Below, in pieces: positions 17,268 through 25,980 of a stretch of 37,912 bases of DNA (positions are counted from its first letter, which is position 1; every line of letters starts with the position of its first letter). The stretch lies in NCBI GenBank assembly GCA_021816925.1, contig JAKAWQ010000036.1:1-37912 (forward strand). Direction: 5' to 3'. A program made the position numbers and the translations under genes. A model generated the notes under the pieces. That model was not told the origin of the DNA and ran no database searches. It worked only from the letters and a program-made list of their open reading frames with translations. The stretch is from Pseudomonadota bacterium. Its GTDB lineage: Bacteria; Pseudomonadota; Alphaproteobacteria; Acetobacterales; Acetobacteraceae.

Positions 17268-18460
17268 CACGCCGCCTCGCGCGGGCGGCGCTGCTCGCAC
17301 TCGGCCTTAGCCTCGCCGGATGTGCCCTGCAGCCTTCGCCAGGCCAGCCGCCGACGATGGGGTTGCAGCCGGTATCCATGGAGCAGCTTCCCGGCTGGCA
17401 GAGCGATCGGGTGGCTGCCGGGTTTGCCGCGTTCCAGGAGAGTTGTGCGCGGCTGCTGACGCTGCCGGCCGATCAGAAGCTCGGCGGGAGCGGCTTGGCC
17501 GGCACGCTTGGCGGCACCGCCGGACTATGGACCAAAACATGCGCCGCCGCGCGCAGTGTGCCTCCTGCGCAGGAGGCGGCGGTGCGCACGTTCCTCTTGC
17601 ACTACCTGGAGGCGTACCGGGTCAGCGCAAACGGCGATGCCACGGTGCGGTACTCGGGCTATTTCGAGCCGGAGGTCACGGGATCACTGCGGGAAACGGC
17701 ACACTATGACACCCCCCTCTACCGCAGGCCTCCCGACCTCGTGCAGGCCGATCTCGGCAATTTCCGGCCCGACCTTGCCGGCCGGCTGATCGCCGGGAGG
17801 GTAAGGAACGGCCGCCTCGTGCCCTACTTCACGCGTGCCGAAATCGTCGCCGGCGCGTTGCAAGGTCAGCATCTCGAAATCGCGTGGCTCGCCAACCCGC
17901 TGAATGTGTTCGTGCTGCAGATCGAGGGAGCCGGACGAATCCGGCTGCCGGACGGACAACTGCTGAGAGTTGGCTATGACGGGGAGAATGGCCAGCCTTA
18001 TGTGCCGATCGGACGCATCCTCGCCGGCCGCGGCGCGATCTCCAGGAACGCAATCACTCTTGGGGCGATCGTTGCCTGGCTCAAGGCTCACCCCGGCCAT
18101 GCCCAGGCAATGATGGATGAGAATCCATCCTACGTTTTCTTTCGTATCCTCAACGGTGTTCCACCCGACATGGGCCCCCCTGGCGCCCTCGGCGTTCCGC
18201 TGGCGCCGCAGCGCGCACTCGCCGTTGACAGGCGCTTCATTCCGCTCGGCGCGCCGGTGTGGGTGGCAACCACGAACCCCGAGACGGGCAGGCCGCTTCA
18301 GCATCTCATGGTCGCCGAGGACATCGGCGGTGCGATCGCCACTCCGCTTCGGGCCGACATATTTTTCGGCTGGGGCACTCGTGCCGAGGCGTTGGCAGGG
18401 CGGATGAACGAGCGCGGCCAAGCCTATGTGCTGCTGCCCAGGGCCGCTGCCAAGCCATGA
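17264..18460 (+). CDS. mltA: Membrane-bound lytic murein transglycosylase A
   Basis: A 398-residue outer-membrane lipoprotein that cleaves peptidoglycan to 1,6-anhydro-muropeptides. The signal peptide ends in a lipobox LAGC (Cys20). The MltA domain follows (RYSGYFEPEVTGS, FTRAEI, LQIEGAGRIRLPDG, VGYDGENGQPY), then the 3D domain at the end with LAVDRRFIPLGAPVWV, LMVAEDIGGAI and ADIFFGWG, which include the catalytic aspartates. The start is a GTG in a GTGA overlap with the Tim44-domain gene; this fits the signal peptide exactly, while an earlier in-frame start would not give one. Its products are the class of compounds that AmpG imports. Confidence 0.93.
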   Translation: MTRRLARAALLALGLSLAGCALQPSPGQPPTMGLQPVSMEQLPGWQSDRVAAGFAAFQESCARLLTLPADQKLGGSGLAGTLGGTAGLWTKTCAAARSVPPAQEAAVRTFLLHYLEAYRVSANGDATVRYSGYFEPEVTGSLRETAHYDTPLYRRPPDLVQADLGNFRPDLAGRLIAGRVRNGRLVPYFTRAEIVAGALQGQHLEIAWLANPLNVFVLQIEGAGRIRLPDGQLLRVGYDGENGQPYVPIGRILAGRGAISRNAITLGAIVAWLKAHPGHAQAMMDENPSYVFFRILNGVPPDMGPPGALGVPLAPQRALAVDRRFIPLGAPVWVATTNPETGRPLQHLMVAEDIGGAIATPLRADIFFGWGTRAEALAGRMNERGQAYVLLPRAAAKP

Positions 18461-18498
18461 GGCTGGCGCACGCCCCCAGCTCAACCTAGGATCGTCGG

Positions 18499-19293
18499 AT
18501 GCCCGAAGCCGGCCCGCGCGTTGCGTTGTTCGTTACCTGCCTCGTGGACTTCCATCGTCCGACGGTCGGCTTCGCCGCATTACGCCTGCTCAAGCAGGCC
18601 GGCTGCCGCGTCGAGGTGCCGCGCGCGCAGACCTGCTGCGGCCAGCCCGCCTACAACAACGGCGACCGGACGACCGCGCGCGAGATCGCGCGCCGTATTC
18701 TCGACGGCTTCAGCGGGTACGATTATGTTGTCGTGCCATCCGGTTCATGCGGCGGAATGTTGAAGCGCCATCTGCCGCACCTCTTCGATGACGATCCGAA
18801 CCTGCGCCCCCGCGCCGCTTCGCTTGCCGATCGTACCTACGAGCTCGTGAGCTTTCTCACCGACGTGCTGGCAATTGAACGCGTGCCAGCGCGGTACCAG
18901 GGAACGGTCACCTATCACGACAGTTGCTCCGGCTTGCGGGAGCTCGGAATCAAGGAGCAACCGCGTCGGCTCCTCGCGACGGTCGACGGGCTGACGCTCA
19001 AGGAAATGGCCGAACCTGAGCTATGTTGCGGCTTCGGCGGCACGTTCTGCGTGAAATATCCCGAAATTTCGGTGCGCATGGTTACCGACAAGACCAAGGA
19101 CGTTACGGCGACAGGCGCCGACACTATGCTTGCCGGGGATCTTGGCTGTCTTCTCAACATGGCCGGAAGGCTGTCACGTGAGGGAAGCAGCGTGAAGGTG
19201 CGCCATGTTGCCGAGGTGCTTGCCGGCATGACGGAGGAAGTGCCGCCGATCGGCATGCCGCGCGCGGCCGCAACCGCCAAACCTACGGGTTGA
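18499..19293 (+). CDS. lutA: LutA-like Fe-S oxidoreductase with two CCG domains
   Basis: A 264-residue cytoplasmic protein with two cysteine-rich CCG domains. The first has CLVDFHRPT, then QTCCGQPAYNNG; the second has YHDSCSGLRELG, then LCCGFGGTFCVKYPEIS. This is the LutA/YkgE pattern, an iron-sulfur subunit of the LutABC lactate utilisation system. LutB and LutC normally follow, but here the next 1.2 kb is IS debris, so the gene is alone in the window. The start ATG has AGGA upstream. It lies 38 bases after mltA in the same direction. Without LutB/C its role as lactate dehydrogenase subunit is uncertain; it may use partners encoded elsewhere. Confidence 0.85.
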   Translation: MPEAGPRVALFVTCLVDFHRPTVGFAALRLLKQAGCRVEVPRAQTCCGQPAYNNGDRTTAREIARRILDGFSGYDYVVVPSGSCGGMLKRHLPHLFDDDPNLRPRAASLADRTYELVSFLTDVLAIERVPARYQGTVTYHDSCSGLRELGIKEQPRRLLATVDGLTLKEMAEPELCCGFGGTFCVKYPEISVRMVTDKTKDVTATGADTMLAGDLGCLLNMAGRLSREGSSVKVRHVAEVLAGMTEEVPPIGMPRAAATAKPTG

Positions 19294-19475
19294 GCCCGCG
19301 GTTGCCTTTCCGCAGCTTGCCTCCGGCCCGGCGCATCCTCTGAGGTTCCCGGTTTGCGTTGTGGAGGCGGCAAAGAGCGAGCGCCTCTCGTCGCGGCAGG
19401 TAAGACCGTATATCCGTCCCCAGGCGGGGTGGCTCGCCCAGGAACATTGCTCCTACACCACTCGGTGGGACACGA
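19294..19475. other. Noncoding stretch between lutA and IS110 fragment
   Basis: About 180 bases with no recognisable gene and no clear terminator. It ends at the point where the IS110-like reading frame closes, so part of it may be the deletion junction that removed the rest of that transposase and possibly former genes behind lutA. Confidence 0.3.
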
Positions 19476-19772
19476 TCATGGCTTGACGAGCTGAGGCGGG
19501 ATCAGATTCTCCGAATGCCCGAACGATTGCAGGAGCCGTGCCCAATGATGGCTCGCACCGCAAGCTTCGATCGCAATCACCCTCCGTGCGGGCTTCTCGA
19601 AGAACGTCACCATCTCTTTGCGCCGGAACTTCTTGCGCAGAACCGGCACCTCGGCGGCATCCACCCCGTGGAGCTGGAAAATGTGCTTCGACGTATCCAT
19701 CCCATTTCGGCTAACCTCGTCCACGGACGGCCTCTTCTCTCTGAGATCAGTAACGACCTCATTCTGGCACAT
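19476..19772 (-). pseudogene. IS110-family transposase, N-terminal fragment
   Basis: A 98-residue fragment of an IS110-type (DEDD) transposase. It contains GMDTSKHIFQLHGVDAAEVP, where the Asp is the first catalytic acid, then FRRKEMVTFFEKPARRVIAI and EACGASHHWARLLQSFGHSE, the start of the RuvC-like domain with the second acid (Glu of EAC). It ends at PPQLVKP followed by TGA, just where intact proteins continue into the remaining catalytic domain and the C-terminal Ser-containing domain. Over 230 residues are missing. It cannot transpose. It points away from the ISAs1 fragment next to it. Confidence 0.8.
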
Positions 19773-19859
19773 CGATGCCGTCGGGGGCCGTCCACACCAA
19801 CAGTAGGCGGCGGTGTGCGGACGGAGCCGCATCCGATTGGCGCTGGCGCGCGAGCAGGA

Positions 19860-20292
19860 CGTGCGATCGGCGGCGAGACCCTGGTCGATGTCGCCCTGTT
19901 CGGCGCGAATAAACGGGAACTGCTGCGCCGCTTCCGACCGTTGGCGAACACCACCCCGGCACACGACCATCTCAGCGACATCCTGGCCGTGCTGGACGCC
20001 GAGCAATTCCATCGCCGCTTCCTGGCCTGGGTAGCGGCACTGACCGGCACGCCGGAGGGGGTGATCGCCATCGACGGCGAGACCTCGCGGCGGCCGCGCC
20101 AGAAGGGCACCGGCAAGGCGCTGCGGCGACGACTGCCGGGTCCGAACCGACCATGCCCCGGCCGATTTCACCACGGTCAAGCACATCGCCCACAGTTTGA
20201 TCCGCAAGACACTGGAGAAGATCTCGCTGCGCCTCAAGCGCAAAGCCGCCACCTGGAACGACGGCTTCCTCGCCAGCATGATCGCGAGGTAA
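19860..20292 (+). pseudogene. ISAs1-family transposase remnant with internal deletion
   Basis: Two pieces of an ISAs1-type DDE transposase lie in different frames. The first (about 19860-20127) has VDVALFGANKRELLRRFRPL, then PAHDHLSDILAVLDAEQF and VIAIDGETSRR, with the first catalytic Asp at 20073-20075 (the usual IDGKT reads IDGET). The second (about 20143-20292) has FTTVKHIAHSLIRKTLEKIS and LKRKAATWNDGFLASMI, the family C-terminus, ending at TAA. Roughly 130-150 central residues with the other catalytic acids, and the N-terminus, are gone. Inactive. Confidence 0.8.
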
Positions 20293-20477
20293 GACCTTCA
20301 CCCGGTTGCCCTGGAGCGATTGTTCATCGATCTCGACGTGAATTCCTGCCACAACCTGCCGCTCGCGTGGCGTGGCCTGGCGCCGACCCTTGAAGGTTCC
20401 CGCCTCGCCGGGGATCCCAATCTCGCGGCGCTCCCTCGTTAGGCAGCCGGCAAACCGGCCCCTTTTCGTATCCGAAT
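20293..20477. other. Unassigned stretch between ISAs1 remnant and glnD
   Basis: A 48-codon open stretch (20299-20445) follows the ISAs1 stop in the same frame, with a plausible amino-acid mix but no start codon and no recognised family. Near its end GCCGG CAAA CCGGC (20446-20459) forms a short hairpin followed by CCCTTTT on the plus strand, a weak terminator candidate; on the minus strand it lies just beyond the glnD stop. Confidence 0.3.
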
Positions 20478-23285
20478 CTATGCCGCGCTGCGGGCACGTC
20501 GGTGCCGCGGCGGCAGACTCACTGCCGTGGGCTCGACGGGTGGAGTGATTGCGGCCAGCAGGGATTCGCGCAGTTGCACCAGCTTTTGCTCATTGGTGAC
20601 TTTCAGGCCGAACATGTCCTTCACATAGAATACATCGACAGCGCGAACGCCGTACGTGCTGATGTGGGCTGAGGCAATCGTCAGTCCCTGCCCGCTTATC
20701 GCCGCGGTTACGTCGTGCAGGAAGCCGGGTCGGTCTCGTCCATTCACCTCGATCACGGTGTGGGTGTTAGAGGCGCGGTTGTCGACCACCACGCGAGCCG
20801 GGACATGGATCGCCCGCATACGGCGGCCGAGCAATGCGTTTGTCACTTTGCGGATCTCAGCCACGAATTTCAGGCGTCCCGAAAGTGCCTGCTCGACGAG
20901 TACGGACAGTCGGGCAAGACGATGCGGTGCATCGAATGCACCGCCGGCCGCATCCTGGATCCAGAACGTATCGAGTGCCATGCCGTTGGTCATCGTGTGG
21001 ATTCGGGCATCGACGATCGACGCACCGGCTACCGCGAGCGCGCCGGCAATGCGGCTAAAAAGTCCTGAGTGATCGGCGGTGTATATCGTGACCTCTGTTA
21101 CCGCACGGGCGGGCAGCACGGCCGTCTCCACGGTGAGTGGCGCGTTGCGGCCTTCCGCCTCGCAAATCATGCGCGCATGTCTGGCATGCGTTGCCGGATC
21201 GAAAGCAAGCCAGTAGCCGGGATAGCCGAGTGCGAGGAATCTCTGAATCTCGGTTTCCGGCCAGTCCGTGAGCAGCGCAGCCGTGGCGGCGCGGGCCCGG
21301 GCGACCCGAGTGTCCCGCTCGGTTGTCGCCAGCCCGCCGGCGAGCACCTCGGCCACGCGTACATATAGCTCGCGCAGCAACGTTGCCTTCCACGCGTTCC
21401 AGACCTTCGTCGACACCGCGTGCATGTCCGCAACCGTTAGGATCAGGAGCAGGCGCAGCCGCTCCGGAGACTGGACCGTATCGGCGAGATCAAGGATCGT
21501 CTTCGAGTCGTCGATGTCGCGCTTGAAGGCGGTCTGGCTGAGCAGCAGATGGTGCAGCACCAGCCAGGAGACCATCTCCGTCTCTTCGGCAGAAAGGCCA
21601 AGCGCCGGAGCCACCGTAAGCGCAATCCGGGCGCCGATCTCGGAATGATCACCGCCGCGGCCCTTGGCGATGTCATGCAGCAGCATAGCCACGTAGAGCG
21701 CGCGTCGGGATTGAAGCTGATCCATCAACCCCGACGCGATCGGCGCGATCTCGGACAGATCACCCCGCTCGAGCGTGTTGAGAACGCGTATTGCCTCGAT
21801 GGTGTGCTCGTCCACTGTGAAGACATGGTAGGTGTCGAACTGCATTTGCCCGACGATATGCGCCCAGTCGGGGAGAAGCCTGCCGAGGATGCCGACCTCG
21901 TTCAGAATGGTGAGCCAGCGCGCTCCATCGGCACGATTATGCTTCGCATCGCGTCCACAGAGGAGGTCGAGCAAAATAGCCGCCGCGCGCGGGTCCCCGC
22001 GCAAGTCGATGGCGCGCCGCTCGTTGCGAATCAAAGCACGAAGCGCCAGCGGGTGAAGCTCAAGCGTACGATCGCGCGCGACCTCCAGGAGACGGAGCAT
22101 GGAGAGCGGCGCGCGGGCGAAGTCGGCCTTCGCATGCAGGGCGAGCTTCCCTTCTTCGAGCACGAAGCCATCGGCCGCGAGGGCCGGATCGGAGGATCCG
22201 CCGACCACTGCGGGCGGGCCGAGCGCGGCACGAAGGATGGCCGGCTCGAGCACGCGGGTGAGCCGTGTGACTTGGCGCGCGGTCAGGAAATAGTGGCGCA
22301 TGAAGCGCTCAACCCCGTCCTGCCGGCCGTGTCGTGTGTAGCCCATGCGCGCACCGATCACGGGTTGTAGATCGAAAGTGAGCCGTTCCTCGGCGCGCCC
22401 CGTAACGTAATGGAGGTGGAGGCGCACGGCCCAAAGAAAGTCGAGTGACCGCAGGAAGCGGCGCTCCTCGAAGCTGGAGAGGAGTCCGCCCTCCACAGGT
22501 ACCGCGCCAAGCGCCGCAATGCTTGGCACATTGAAGGCGGCTTTCGCCATCCAATAGAGGGTCTGCAGGTCGCGCAAGCCGCCGCGTCCTTCCTTCACGT
22601 TCGGCTCGACGAGGAAGGGGCTTTCACCGAAGCGCTGGTGACGCGCCGCGCGTTCGGCTGCCTTCCCGGAAAGAAAGTTGCTGAGCGCACCCTCGATGCA
22701 CTCGGTGCGAAAGCGCGCGGCGAACGTTGCGAAAAGCTCAGTGTCCCCGTCGAGCAGGCGCGCGTCCAGAAGGGCGGTGCGAACGGAAAGATCGGCGGCC
22801 GCAACCCCGAGGCAGTCAGAGATCGAACGCGTGGCATGGCCCACCCTGAGACCGAGATCCCAGAGCAGGTAGAGCAGAAACTCAACCACGTGGCGGGTCG
22901 GCCCGGTGGGTTCCTCAGCGCTCAGAAAGAGCAGATCGATATCGCTGGAAGGAGCGAGCACCCCGCGCCCGAAGCCGCCCGTTGCCACGAGCGCGAGCGG
23001 CTGGTCGAGCTCGGCGCCCGAGCGCGCGAGCGCAAAAGCGAAGATCGTGCGGATCAACCCGTCGGTAAGCATGGCGAGTCGCCTTGCGGCCGCGAGCCCC
23101 GAGAACTCACCACGCTCGAACCGCTCCCCAACGGCGGTCTGGATGCGCGCAAAATGGCGACGAAAGACAGCGAGCGCTTGGTCGCGCTTGATTGCGTCCA
23201 GCCGCTCGCCGAGGTCACCCATGGCTTCGGCGAGGGCGGCCGCCGCTGCCTCCGGTTCGGCAGGAAAGGTGGGAGCGATCAGCAT
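20478..23285 (-). CDS. glnD: PII uridylyltransferase / uridylyl-removing enzyme GlnD
   Basis: A 935-residue bifunctional sensor of glutamine that adds UMP to, or removes it from, PII proteins and so controls nitrogen assimilation. Domains in order: nucleotidyltransferase with GGFGRGVLAPSSDIDLLFL (103-121; Asp115 and Asp117), the helical GlnD middle part (NVKEGRGGLRDLQTLYWMAK), an HD domain (HVFTVDEHT and LLHDIAKGRGGDHSE, which hydrolyses PII-UMP), and two ACT domains near the end (TADHSGLFSRIAGALAVAGA and GRDRPGFLHDVTAAISGQGL) that bind glutamine. Length is normal. Its ATG overlaps the mutS stop by 7 bases, so the two are cotranscribed. All key residues are visible. Confidence 0.96.
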   Translation of the reverse strand: MLIAPTFPAEPEAAAAALAEAMGDLGERLDAIKRDQALAVFRRHFARIQTAVGERFERGEFSGLAAARRLAMLTDGLIRTIFAFALARSGAELDQPLALVATGGFGRGVLAPSSDIDLLFLSAEEPTGPTRHVVEFLLYLLWDLGLRVGHATRSISDCLGVAAADLSVRTALLDARLLDGDTELFATFAARFRTECIEGALSNFLSGKAAERAARHQRFGESPFLVEPNVKEGRGGLRDLQTLYWMAKAAFNVPSIAALGAVPVEGGLLSSFEERRFLRSLDFLWAVRLHLHYVTGRAEERLTFDLQPVIGARMGYTRHGRQDGVERFMRHYFLTARQVTRLTRVLEPAILRAALGPPAVVGGSSDPALAADGFVLEEGKLALHAKADFARAPLSMLRLLEVARDRTLELHPLALRALIRNERRAIDLRGDPRAAAILLDLLCGRDAKHNRADGARWLTILNEVGILGRLLPDWAHIVGQMQFDTYHVFTVDEHTIEAIRVLNTLERGDLSEIAPIASGLMDQLQSRRALYVAMLLHDIAKGRGGDHSEIGARIALTVAPALGLSAEETEMVSWLVLHHLLLSQTAFKRDIDDSKTILDLADTVQSPERLRLLLILTVADMHAVSTKVWNAWKATLLRELYVRVAEVLAGGLATTERDTRVARARAATAALLTDWPETEIQRFLALGYPGYWLAFDPATHARHARMICEAEGRNAPLTVETAVLPARAVTEVTIYTADHSGLFSRIAGALAVAGASIVDARIHTMTNGMALDTFWIQDAAGGAFDAPHRLARLSVLVEQALSGRLKFVAEIRKVTNALLGRRMRAIHVPARVVVDNRASNTHTVIEVNGRDRPGFLHDVTAAISGQGLTIASAHISTYGVRAVDVFYVKDMFGLKVTNEQKLVQLRESLLAAITPPVEPTAVSLPPRHRRARSAA

Positions 23286-25885
23286 TGCCCTGATGCTAGC
23301 CGCCCGTTGTCGGCGGGAACAGGAAGGAGCGCCTTTAGGCGGTAAAGAATCTCGAGGGCCGCTCGCGGCGTCAGTGCGTCCGGGTCGATTTCGGCAACCG
23401 CCGCGTGCAGCGGATCCGGCGTCGAGGCGGCCATCGGTTGTGACGCCGCAAACAGCGGCAATTCAGCGGGCGCGGTGAGCGCCGCACCGCGCTCCTCGAG
23501 CTTGGCCAGCAGCGAGGTGGCCCGGGCGACCACCGGATGTGGCACACCGGCAAGCTTTGCCACGGCAACCCCGAAGCTGCGGCCGGCAGCGCCTTCCGCC
23601 ACTTCGTGCAGGAACACGACATTCCCGTGCCACTCTTTGACACGCATGCTGTGCGGTCGAAGCCGCGGCAGATCGGTGGAAAGCCGAGCGAGTTCATGGA
23701 AGTGCGTGGCGAAAATGGTCCGGCAACGCAGCCCCGAATGAAGTGCTTCGAGCACCGCCCAGGCGATCGCGAGGCCGTCCAGAGTGGCAGTGCCGCGGCC
23801 GATTTCGTCAACCACCACGAGACTCTGCGGGCCGGCCTGACGGAGAATGGCGGCGGTCTCGGTCATTTCCACCATGAACGTGCTGCGACCGCGTGCGAGG
23901 TCATCGGCCGCGCCCACCCGTGAGAAGAGCCGGTCGATTACCCCGATTTCGGCTGACTCGGCCGGCACGGGCAGACCCGCCTGGGCCAGGATCGCGACCA
24001 GTGCGTTCTGCCGCAGAAAGGTCGACTTGCCGGCCATGTTGGGGCCTGTGAGCAGGAGAACGCGCCGCTCGGGTGCGAGATCGCAATCATTCGGCACGAA
24101 CGTGGCGCCGCCGCCCAGTGCGGCCTCGACGACTGGGTGGCGCCCGGCCCGGATGCGAAATTCGGATCCGGGCGAAACCTGCGGGCGGCACCATCGCCCG
24201 CCCTCCGCGAGCAGGGTTGCGGACTGCGCAATGTCGAGCTCGGCCAGCGCGGCGGCGGCGGCGGTAATCGCCTCGGCATCAGCCAGCGCCATCTCCGTGA
24301 GGTCGCGGATCAACGCTTGCTCACGCGCCAATGCCCGCTCGGCGGCGGCGCTGATCCGGCGGTCAAGCTCCGTGAGTTCCGCCGTGGAGAAGCGGGCACC
24401 GCTCGCGAGGCCTTGGCGAAGGACCAGCCCCGGCTCAACAGTGAGCCGCTCAACCGCAGCCGCCGGCACCTCGATCACATAGCCGAGCTGGGCATGGTAC
24501 CTGATCTTCAGGCCGGCGACACCGAACCGGCCGGCAAGGTCCCGCTCGAGCCGGGCGACGATGCGGCGGCTCTCGTCGCGAAGCTCCCGCTCGGCATCAA
24601 GCTCCGAATCAAAACCTGCGACAATCGCGCCGCCATCCTCGATGCGCGCCGGCGGCCGATCCACGAGCGCGGCCACGAGCCGCGCCACCAGCGCAGTGCC
24701 TCCCCCGAGCGCTCCGCGTGCCACCGCCAAACTCGGTGGCAGCGGCTCAGCCAGGAGCGCTTTGACTTGATGCGAAACCCGTAACCCGTCGCACAAGGAT
24801 GCGAGATCGCGGGGCCCGCCCCGACCGACCGATAGCCGCGCGAGGGCGCGGCTCATGTCAGGGCAGCCGCGGAGCACCGCGCGTAATTCGACCACTACGG
24901 AGGGAGCAGTGAGCAGCCAAGCCCACGCATCCTGCCAAGCGGTAATCCTGACCGGGTCGATCAGCGGTGCTGAGAGCCGCAACGCCAGGGCACGCGCGCC
25001 CGACGACGTGAGCGTACGATCGACGGCCCATGCGAGCGTGTGCTCCGTACGTCCGTCGCGCGTGCGCAGGATGTCGAGGCTGCCACGGGTGGCAGCGTCC
25101 ATCGCCATGAGCGCGGTCCCACCCTGGGGAGAGGGAGGGGAAAGCTTCGGCAGCACGCCACCCTGGGTTGCCCTGACATAGATCAGAGCCGCCGCCGCCG
25201 CCGCCGCCTCGGCATTGGAAAAGCTTCCAAACGCATCGAGGCTGGCAACTCCGAACGCCTCGGCGAGTTGCCGCTTGGCGACCTCCGGCGGAGGTACCGC
25301 GTAGGTCGTGGTCCGACGGGGCTCGAACTCGGCCAAAGGCACCGTGGCCGGGGCAAGGATTTCCGCCGGATCCAACCGGCCGAGCAGGGCGCTGAGGAGG
25401 GGCGGAGCGAGTGCCTCGGTCTCGAAGAGACCGGTAGAGATTTCGAGCCAGGCCGCGCCTAGTCCCTCCTGGAGGGATGCCAAGGCAAGCAGGAGGTTAG
25501 GCCGGGTGGCCTCCAGCAGGGCCTCCTCCGTCAGGGTCCCCGGCGTCACCAGGCGGACCCGTTCGCGCCGGAGGGGTCCACCGGCTCGGCGGTCCGCCGC
25601 CCGTTCGAGTTGTTCAGCCACCGCGACCCGGAAACCCCGCCGGATCAGCCGGGCGAGATAGAGTTCGGCGGCGGCGGCCGGCACTCCGCACATCGGTACC
25701 GGCTGACCCTGGTGTTCCCCGCGGCTGGTGAGCGCGATGTCGAGCGCGGTCGCGGCCGCCTCGGCGTCGGCGAAAAAAAGCTCATAGAAATCCCCCATTC
25801 GGAAGAAGAGGAGTGCATCAGGGTTTTGGGCCTTGATGGCAAACCACTGGGCGAGCGCTGGTGTTGTGCTCTTCCGCATCTCCAT
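23279..25885 (-). CDS. mutS: DNA mismatch repair protein MutS
   Basis: An 868-residue mismatch-recognition ATPase. The mismatch-wedge motif GDFYE is at 31-35 (Phe33 and Glu35). The connector, lever and clamp domains follow, and the ATPase has Walker A TGPNMAGKST, the region LARGRSTFMVEMTETA, Walker B LVVVDEIGRGT and IFATHFHEL. The C-terminal tail (TPRAALEILYRLKALLPV) matches the tetramer-forming end of bacterial MutS. Length is close to that of E. coli (853). The start may be the ATG at 25885 or 25879; neither has a strong ribosome site. It is divergent from maeB and overlaps glnD downstream. Confidence 0.96.
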   Translation of the reverse strand: MEMRKSTTPALAQWFAIKAQNPDALLFFRMGDFYELFFADAEAAATALDIALTSRGEHQGQPVPMCGVPAAAAELYLARLIRRGFRVAVAEQLERAADRRAGGPLRRERVRLVTPGTLTEEALLEATRPNLLLALASLQEGLGAAWLEISTGLFETEALAPPLLSALLGRLDPAEILAPATVPLAEFEPRRTTTYAVPPPEVAKRQLAEAFGVASLDAFGSFSNAEAAAAAAALIYVRATQGGVLPKLSPPSPQGGTALMAMDAATRGSLDILRTRDGRTEHTLAWAVDRTLTSSGARALALRLSAPLIDPVRITAWQDAWAWLLTAPSVVVELRAVLRGCPDMSRALARLSVGRGGPRDLASLCDGLRVSHQVKALLAEPLPPSLAVARGALGGGTALVARLVAALVDRPPARIEDGGAIVAGFDSELDAERELRDESRRIVARLERDLAGRFGVAGLKIRYHAQLGYVIEVPAAAVERLTVEPGLVLRQGLASGARFSTAELTELDRRISAAAERALAREQALIRDLTEMALADAEAITAAAAALAELDIAQSATLLAEGGRWCRPQVSPGSEFRIRAGRHPVVEAALGGGATFVPNDCDLAPERRVLLLTGPNMAGKSTFLRQNALVAILAQAGLPVPAESAEIGVIDRLFSRVGAADDLARGRSTFMVEMTETAAILRQAGPQSLVVVDEIGRGTATLDGLAIAWAVLEALHSGLRCRTIFATHFHELARLSTDLPRLRPHSMRVKEWHGNVVFLHEVAEGAAGRSFGVAVAKLAGVPHPVVARATSLLAKLEERGAALTAPAELPLFAASQPMAASTPDPLHAAVAEIDPDALTPRAALEILYRLKALLPVPADNGRLASGQC

Positions 25886-25980
25886 GGGCTCCGTTTAGCC
25901 GCCTTTGCCGCGAGTGCGAAGGCTAGGCTTTGCGTTGCCCCGCCGGATCGTCATGATGGGGGGACCAAGGAGGAACGTTG

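Noticed and set aside
19515-20393. A single 292-codon plus-strand gene
   Set aside because: Its first third is antisense to the IS110 fragment, its middle is ISAs1, and its end is out of frame with the ISAs1 C-terminus, so it is not one gene.
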